From positions 1,903,958 to 1,967,957 of the forward strand of contig NZ_CP189974.1 of NCBI RefSeq assembly GCF_051549785.1: DNA of 64,000 bases. The letters run 5' to 3'. Below are positions 60,210 to 64,000 of the stretch, piece by piece. This DNA comes from Caldatribacterium sp051549785 (lineage in GTDB: Bacteria > Atribacterota > Atribacteria > Atribacterales > Caldatribacteriaceae). Under the pieces are notes generated by a model. That model searched no databases and was not told the DNA's origin. It was given only the letters and a program-made list of their open reading frames with translations. How positions within the stretch are numbered: position 1 is the stretch's first letter; the number at the start of each line of letters is the position of its first letter. Both the position numbers and the translations under genes were made by a program.

Positions 60210-60881
60210 ATGGGAACGGTGGACCTCTGGCGTGAAATGCGGAAAAGCTTTGATTTTCTTGCGCGGTACCCCCAGACGATTCTGTGCGCCCTTCCTTCGG
60301 CCTTTCTCGCCAGCGTGGCCAGCTTCCTCGTGTGGGACCGGGGGCTCTCCCGGATCGTTCTCCTCTTCCAGTGGGGGGTGGGCATCTTCTTCATCCTCTG
60401 TGCCCTGTTTCTGGCACTCCTTACCCTGGGTTTCATTACCTTCCTCCTCTGGGATTTTGAGGTCCGGGGAGAGGCGAGCTTCAGGCGGGCCTTCTCGATG
60501 TTCTCCCGGAGATTCCCTGAGGTATTCTTCGCAGCCCTCGTTGTGGGGTTCCTCGTGGGCTTTTTCTCTTTCTGGTTCTTCTTCCCGGGACTGGTGTTCG
60601 GGTTCCTCCTGATGTTCACCATCCCGGCGGTTGTGGTTGAAGGGGACGACCCCTTTTCGGGAATTCGCCGGAGCTTTCAGCTCACCGTAGAAAACCTCGG
60701 CGAGTGCTTCACCTTCACCGTGGTAGCCCTCTTTTTTCTCGTTGTGGGGTACCTCCTCTTCTGGGCCTTCGGCTTCCTCTCTCTCGCTGGGGTCGCCATC
60801 AACACGCTCCTCGGAGGAGGGATTCTCGCCTACCTCTCCGTGTTCCTCAGCCGCCTGTACCTTGGGCTTTCCCGCTTCTGA
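60210..60881 (+). CDS. Polytopic membrane protein of unknown function
   Basis: 223 residues with about six hydrophobic segments, for example LLFQWGVGIFFILCALFLAL, FFAALVVGFLVGFFSFWFFF and FTFTVVALFFLVVGYLLFWA. An IPAVVVEGDDPFSGIRRSFQ segment near 147-166 is like the DUF4013/glycerophosphoryl-diester membrane-domain type, so a related family is possible; not proven. ATG 60210 is chosen because of the promoter at 60155. The last 35 bases overlap the MBL-fold gene on the other strand. Confidence 0.7.
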   Translation: MGTVDLWREMRKSFDFLARYPQTILCALPSAFLASVASFLVWDRGLSRIVLLFQWGVGIFFILCALFLALLTLGFITFLLWDFEVRGEASFRRAFSMFSRRFPEVFFAALVVGFLVGFFSFWFFFPGLVFGFLLMFTIPAVVVEGDDPFSGIRRSFQLTVENLGECFTFTVVALFFLVVGYLLFWAFGFLSLAGVAINTLLGGGILAYLSVFLSRLYLGLSRF

Positions 60882-61659
60882 CCGAGAGGCTCCCAAGGTC
60901 AAGGACGAGGCCATCGTGAGCAGCGATGGTGGGAACTCCGCACCGTTCTGAAAGGCGTTCGGCAATCTCCCAGGGCTTCCCCCGGAGAATCGTCATCCCG
61001 AAATGGGTGAGAATGGCCAGACGCGGGCGAATTTCCCTGATGAGGAGTTCAGCGTCAGGAACGCTCAGGTGCAAAAGGTCCGGATGGTCGCTCCTCTCAA
61101 GCCGCAGGGTGTGGATGACCAGGACGTCGCTTCCGGCATAGGCGGAGAACAGCCTCTCCGTGAACTGGGTGTCGGTGATGAAGGCGACCACCCCCTGGGG
61201 GAAAAAGAACTTAAAGCCGTAGGTTTCAACCCCGTGAACGTGACGAAGAGGCGTCGTAAAGCGAAGGGATCCCAGGGCATACTCTCCCCCCTCGACAAGG
61301 ATGTGGAGACCCTCAAGGTGTTCCCGAAGATACCGGAAAATCACGGGTTCTTCTTCCAGGGCATCCTGAGGCACAAAGAGGTGCCCCCGGACTTTCGTGG
61401 CCCCCTGGGTCATGGCCTCAACGATGATGTTGAGGTCTCCGGAGTGGTCGAGGTGCCGGTGGGAAAGCACAACTCCCGACAGCGTCGCCGGATCAAGGGG
61501 AGGCTTGCTGGAAAGGGCCCGCACCAGTGCGCCGGGTCCGGGATCAAGGTGCAGGGCAGTGTCCTGGAAGGCAATCCACACACCTCCGGAAGCCCGGAGT
61601 TGCCTCGTGACCACGAAACGCGCTCCCGCTGTCCCCAGGAATTTGATGAAATCCCCCAT
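60847..61659 (-). CDS. MBL-fold metallohydrolase
   Basis: 270 residues. The metallo-beta-lactamase signature is LSHRHLDHSGDLN near 67-79 (HxHxDH-type, with R between), with further metal ligands in LRHVHGVETYG near 137 and THFGMTILRG near 220. It is a hydrolase of the RNase Z-like/phosphodiesterase type. The promoter box TATAGT ends only eight bases before ATG 61659, so the mRNA may start at or next to the start codon and be leaderless; no ribosome site is seen. Its 3' end overlaps the membrane-protein gene by 35 bases. Confidence 0.85.
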   Translation of the reverse strand: MGDFIKFLGTAGARFVVTRQLRASGGVWIAFQDTALHLDPGPGALVRALSSKPPLDPATLSGVVLSHRHLDHSGDLNIIVEAMTQGATKVRGHLFVPQDALEEEPVIFRYLREHLEGLHILVEGGEYALGSLRFTTPLRHVHGVETYGFKFFFPQGVVAFITDTQFTERLFSAYAGSDVLVIHTLRLERSDHPDLLHLSVPDAELLIREIRPRLAILTHFGMTILRGKPWEIAERLSERCGVPTIAAHDGLVLDLGSLSVRSGKAQGTGG

Positions 61660-61667
61660 CAAGGAGT

Positions 61668-61696
61668 ACTATACTGGAAAAGGAAGGGGGCGTAAA
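61668..61696 (-). promoter_or_regulatory. Promoter of the MBL-fold gene
   Basis: Minus strand: TTTACG (61696-61691), 17 bp, TATAGT (61673-61668). Start of transcription expected near 61661, which leaves 0-3 bases before the ATG. The divergent THEP1 gene has a plus-strand TATACT at 61670-61675 in the same place, so the two promoters overlap. Confidence 0.55.
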
Positions 61697-61697
61697 G

Positions 61698-62261
61698 ATG
61701 GCCCGTCTTGTGATTCTCGGGAGGCCGGGAGTGGGGAAAACCACTCTGGTAAAACGCGTGGCCGAATACTTCCCCGGGCTTTTCCAAGGTTTCTACACCG
61801 AAGAGATTCGGGAAGGACACATGCGGACCGGTTTTCGGATCGTCACCCTTTCGGGGAAACGCGGCGTGCTGGCCACAAAGGGAGGGGCCTCACCTCTGCG
61901 GGTGGGAGCATACGCGGTGTTCGTCGAGGATTTTGAACGTCTGGTACTCCCTGAGCTTGAGAACGCCCTGAAGCGGAGGGCGCCGCTTCTTGTCGACGAA
62001 ATCGGCAAAATGGAGCTCTTCTCCCGGAATTTCCGGAAACTCCTCGACATCCTCTGGAACGAGGCGGAGTTCCTTCTTGCCACTTCCCGATTCCCTGAAA
62101 TCCCCGAAGTCCAGGAACTCTTTGCCCGGCCTGGGACCCTGCGGTTCTTCCTCACCCCTAAGAACCGGGAAGAGGTCTTTGCCCGTGTGAGGGAACTCGT
62201 CGGAGCATTCACGAAGGAAGGAGCACGCGGCTTTTCATCGAGAGTTCCTCAACAATGGTGA
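61698..62261 (+). CDS. THEP1-type nucleoside-triphosphatase
   Basis: 187 residues. Walker A GRPGVGKTTLVKRVAEYF near 8-25, FQGFYTEEIREGHMRTGFRI near 29-48 (typical THEP1), and Walker B PLLVDEIGKMELFSRNFRKL near 94. THEP1 proteins hydrolyse NTPs or modify nucleotides and are common in thermophiles. Start ATG 61698 is behind AAGGGGG. The last 53 bases overlap the HD-GYP gene on the other strand, the second longest convergent overlap in the window. Confidence 0.88.
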   Translation: MARLVILGRPGVGKTTLVKRVAEYFPGLFQGFYTEEIREGHMRTGFRIVTLSGKRGVLATKGGASPLRVGAYAVFVEDFERLVLPELENALKRRAPLLVDEIGKMELFSRNFRKLLDILWNEAEFLLATSRFPEIPEVQELFARPGTLRFFLTPKNREEVFARVRELVGAFTKEGARGFSSRVPQQW

Positions 62262-63318
62262 GCGTCAGGGACCTGGCGAGGTCGATGTCCTCGGTGATGT
62301 ACCCTCCCTTCCCGTCGGGTGCCCGGACGGTCACACAGGGACGGAAAGGCAAAACGGGATTGAGGCGACTCACCACTGCTTCCCGACCATCGGAGAGACG
62401 GACCACGTCGCCCACCTGATACGGGGAAAGGTGCGCGACAAAGACGCGAACTACCCTTTCGTCGAGTCTATACCCGGCATTCCCCATGAGGTACTCCACG
62501 ACTTCGGCCACCGGCATGGGCTTCCGGTACGGACGTTGCGAGGTGAGGGCCTCGTACACATCAGCCACAGCCACAATCCGGGGGAAGAGATGGATGGCCT
62601 CCGCCCCAAGCCGAAGGGGATAGCCACTGCCGTCAAGGCGCTCGTGGTGCTCAAGGGGAACGAATTTGACGAGATCCTCAAGGGCTTTATGCTCATCAAG
62701 GAGATTCTTGGCCACCAGAGGATGCTCACGGATCACCCGCCACTCATCCTCACTCAAGGTAGAAGGTTTACGGAGGATTTCCGGGGGGATTTTGAGCTTC
62801 CCAAGATCATGGAGGAGCGCTCCAAGACCAAGCTGCACGAGGTCTTCCCGCCCAAGGCCCAGGAACTTCCCGATGAAGAGGGCAATAACGGCAACATTGA
62901 GGGAGTGCGTGAAGGTGAAGTCATCATGCCGCTTCAGCTGAACGATGGGGATAACGAGTGCCTCGTGGGCCCGGACTTCTTCAAGGATGGCTCCTACCTG
63001 CTCTTCAAGCGGCTCAAGGGAAACGTGACGCCCCTGCGCAAGACCATGCATGGTGTCCTCAAGGCAGGAAAGCGTCTCCATCTTCACCTCGAAGGACACG
63101 TCCTCTTGTGCGACCTCCTCCCGAACCTCTTCAATGACCTCCGCCACCACAGTGGCCATAGCCCGGCGCCTGAGACGCTCGAGAAAGGCTTCGGTGATGG
63201 TCTGCCCCCGAAAGAGCAGCACCTGGTCTTTCTCGTCAAGGAGTGTGAAGGGGATGACCGCCCCCACTTCAAGACGGTGGACAGGGATGCGGATTTTCCT
63301 AACACGATGCATCACCAT
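62209..63318 (-). CDS. HD-GYP-domain phosphodiesterase
   Basis: 369 residues. The HD-GYP domain has FTHSLNVAVIALFIGK near 154, LLHDLGKLKIPPEILRK near 187 and EHHERLDGSGYPLRLG near 225 with the HHExxDGxGYP signature that cleaves cyclic di-GMP. N-terminal 150 residues have no recognised sensory domain and are partly helical. It probably turns over cyclic dinucleotides, although no GGDEF protein is seen. ATG 63318 overlaps the recO stop by seven bases. Confidence 0.9.
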   Translation of the reverse strand: MVMHRVRKIRIPVHRLEVGAVIPFTLLDEKDQVLLFRGQTITEAFLERLRRRAMATVVAEVIEEVREEVAQEDVSFEVKMETLSCLEDTMHGLAQGRHVSLEPLEEQVGAILEEVRAHEALVIPIVQLKRHDDFTFTHSLNVAVIALFIGKFLGLGREDLVQLGLGALLHDLGKLKIPPEILRKPSTLSEDEWRVIREHPLVAKNLLDEHKALEDLVKFVPLEHHERLDGSGYPLRLGAEAIHLFPRIVAVADVYEALTSQRPYRKPMPVAEVVEYLMGNAGYRLDERVVRVFVAHLSPYQVGDVVRLSDGREAVVSRLNPVLPFRPCVTVRAPDGKGGYITEDIDLARSLTLTIVEELSMKSRVLLPS

Positions 63319-64000
63319 GAGAGCTCACGCCCCAGAAAAGAAGAAAAATCCGGAATCTTCCGCTCACCCTGGTAGGAGAGGTACTGAGCAACAAGGACAT
63401 CAAGGATCTCGAAAGCCTTCCGGTCCCCTTGAGGCAACTTTACTCCATACCCCACAGGGGTGTCAACGAGGGCTTGTAGCACCTCAAGCTCCCGAAGAGC
63501 GAGGGGAAAGAGCCTTTGCGCTTCCCGGCCGCAGGAATCACACACCACGCCTCCTGAGGCAATGCTGAAAAAGCAGGGAGTCCCCGTTACCTTCCTCCGG
63601 CAGCGCACGCACTCCCGGAGCTCCGGGAAAACCCCAAGGGCCCGGGCCACATCCAGGCGAAAACGCACAAGAAGCGGGAGAATGGCCTCTTCGTGGCGGA
63701 GGAACATCTCCCAGAGCACGAGCACCTCATCGAGCAGCTCCTCTTCTCGCCGCTCAAAGGGGAACACCCGATCCAGAACGCACAGAAGGTACTCCCCTGC
63801 CATCCACTGTAGAGGCGTCCGCAGAAGACCTCGGAAAAGCTTCTGAATCTTCCCTTGAACGATGAGGGGCATGCCCGAGGCAGTGTAGAAGAGGAACTCG
63901 GAAAAGGAGAAGAAGTCCAGGGAAGCTCCAAAGCGGTTTCCCACCTTCCGTGCACCCTTAGCGATGGCCTGGAACTTCCCCCGCTTCCTCGTGAAGAGGG
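63312..64000 (-). CDS. recO: DNA repair protein RecO, N-terminal end outside the window
   Basis: At least 228 residues to base 63998, with the start off the right edge. The N-terminal visible part, LFTRKRGKFQAIAKGARKVG, is the usual RecO OB-fold. The C-terminal zinc site is CVRCRRK and VVCDSCG. RecO loads RecA in the RecFOR recombination pathway. The upstream frame is open at the edge, so only the first few residues are missing. Downstream gene is HD-GYP, overlapping by seven bases. Confidence 0.93.
   Translation of the reverse strand, partial: LFTRKRGKFQAIAKGARKVGNRFGASLDFFSFSEFLFYTASGMPLIVQGKIQKLFRGLLRTPLQWMAGEYLLCVLDRVFPFERREEELLDEVLVLWEMFLRHEEAILPLLVRFRLDVARALGVFPELRECVRCRRKVTGTPCFFSIASGGVVCDSCGREAQRLFPLALRELEVLQALVDTPVGYGVKLPQGDRKAFEILDVLVAQYLSYQGERKIPDFSSFLGRELSW

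Noticed and set aside
1..64000. tRNA, rRNA or other structured RNA genes
   Set aside because: No tRNA-like cloverleaf or rRNA-like stretch was found by eye in the few intergenic gaps; a covariance-model search would be the proper test.

Overview
The window (about 57% GC by eye, dense, almost no tRNA- or rRNA-sized gaps) reads like part of the chromosome of a thermophilic, strictly anaerobic, sugar-using bacterium with an outer membrane. The basis is a class III ribonucleotide reductase operon (nrdR-nrdD-nrdG) with no aerobic reductase in view, an LptC-like protein (lipopolysaccharide export), a CoA-disulfide reductase, an RuMP enzyme pair, several sugar or polyol transport and dehydrogenase genes, and a type I-B CRISPR system. 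Gene content resembles Atribacterota (Caldatribacterium-like) or a similar thermophilic lineage, but that placement is an inference from content only.

Layout. 1-2271: transketolase (runs off the left edge) and a URO-D-fold methyltransferase-like gene. 2356-7335: a second URO-D-like gene, then a CUT2 sugar ABC operon (binding protein, terminator, permease, single-domain ATPase, second permease); the two permease genes share a 146-bp identical block. 7360-8235: DMT exporter. 8180-13227: a five-gene minus-strand operon, DUF362 ferredoxin, von Willebrand A (VWA) protein, PP2C-like phosphatase, protein kinase with zinc ribbon, beta-helix protein, resembling the TerY phosphatase-kinase triads. 13292-13813: folate-type ECF S component. 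13817-25000: an unbroken minus-strand run of 13 genes from ccdA to rpe with gaps of 32 bp or less. 25098-28406: nrdRDG behind tandem NrdR boxes. 28390-33464: deoC, hxlB, hxlA, DUF1015, RACo. 33633-39869: ribokinase, and a CUT1 sugar ABC operon with SorC regulator and polyol dehydrogenase.

39870-43714 is a decayed island: an unidentified remnant, an asnB-like pseudogene with several lesions, an IS481-like transposase remnant, then a CRISPR array of 15 identical 29-bp repeats and its leader. 43715-52680 is a complete minus-strand cas operon (cas6-cas8b-small subunit-cas7-cas5-cas3-cas4-cas1-cas2, subtype I-B of the Tneap/Cst kind) in which the C-terminal part of Cas8b is a separate gene. A WYL regulator precedes it and seems to start at an AUU codon. 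53895-57552: DUF72, SDR, cyclase-family protein and glucose-6-phosphate dehydrogenase. 57512-64000: lptC, CoA-disulfide reductase, membrane proteins, an MBL-fold hydrolase, THEP1 NTPase, HD-GYP protein and recO (runs off the right edge).

How the genes fit together: transketolase, ribulose-phosphate epimerase, ribokinase, deoC, HPS/PHI and G6PDH form a pentose and hexose phosphate network fed by two sugar ABC transporters and several zinc-dependent polyol dehydrogenases. Almost every convergent gene pair overlaps tail to tail, so the genome is extremely compact outside the island around the CRISPR array.
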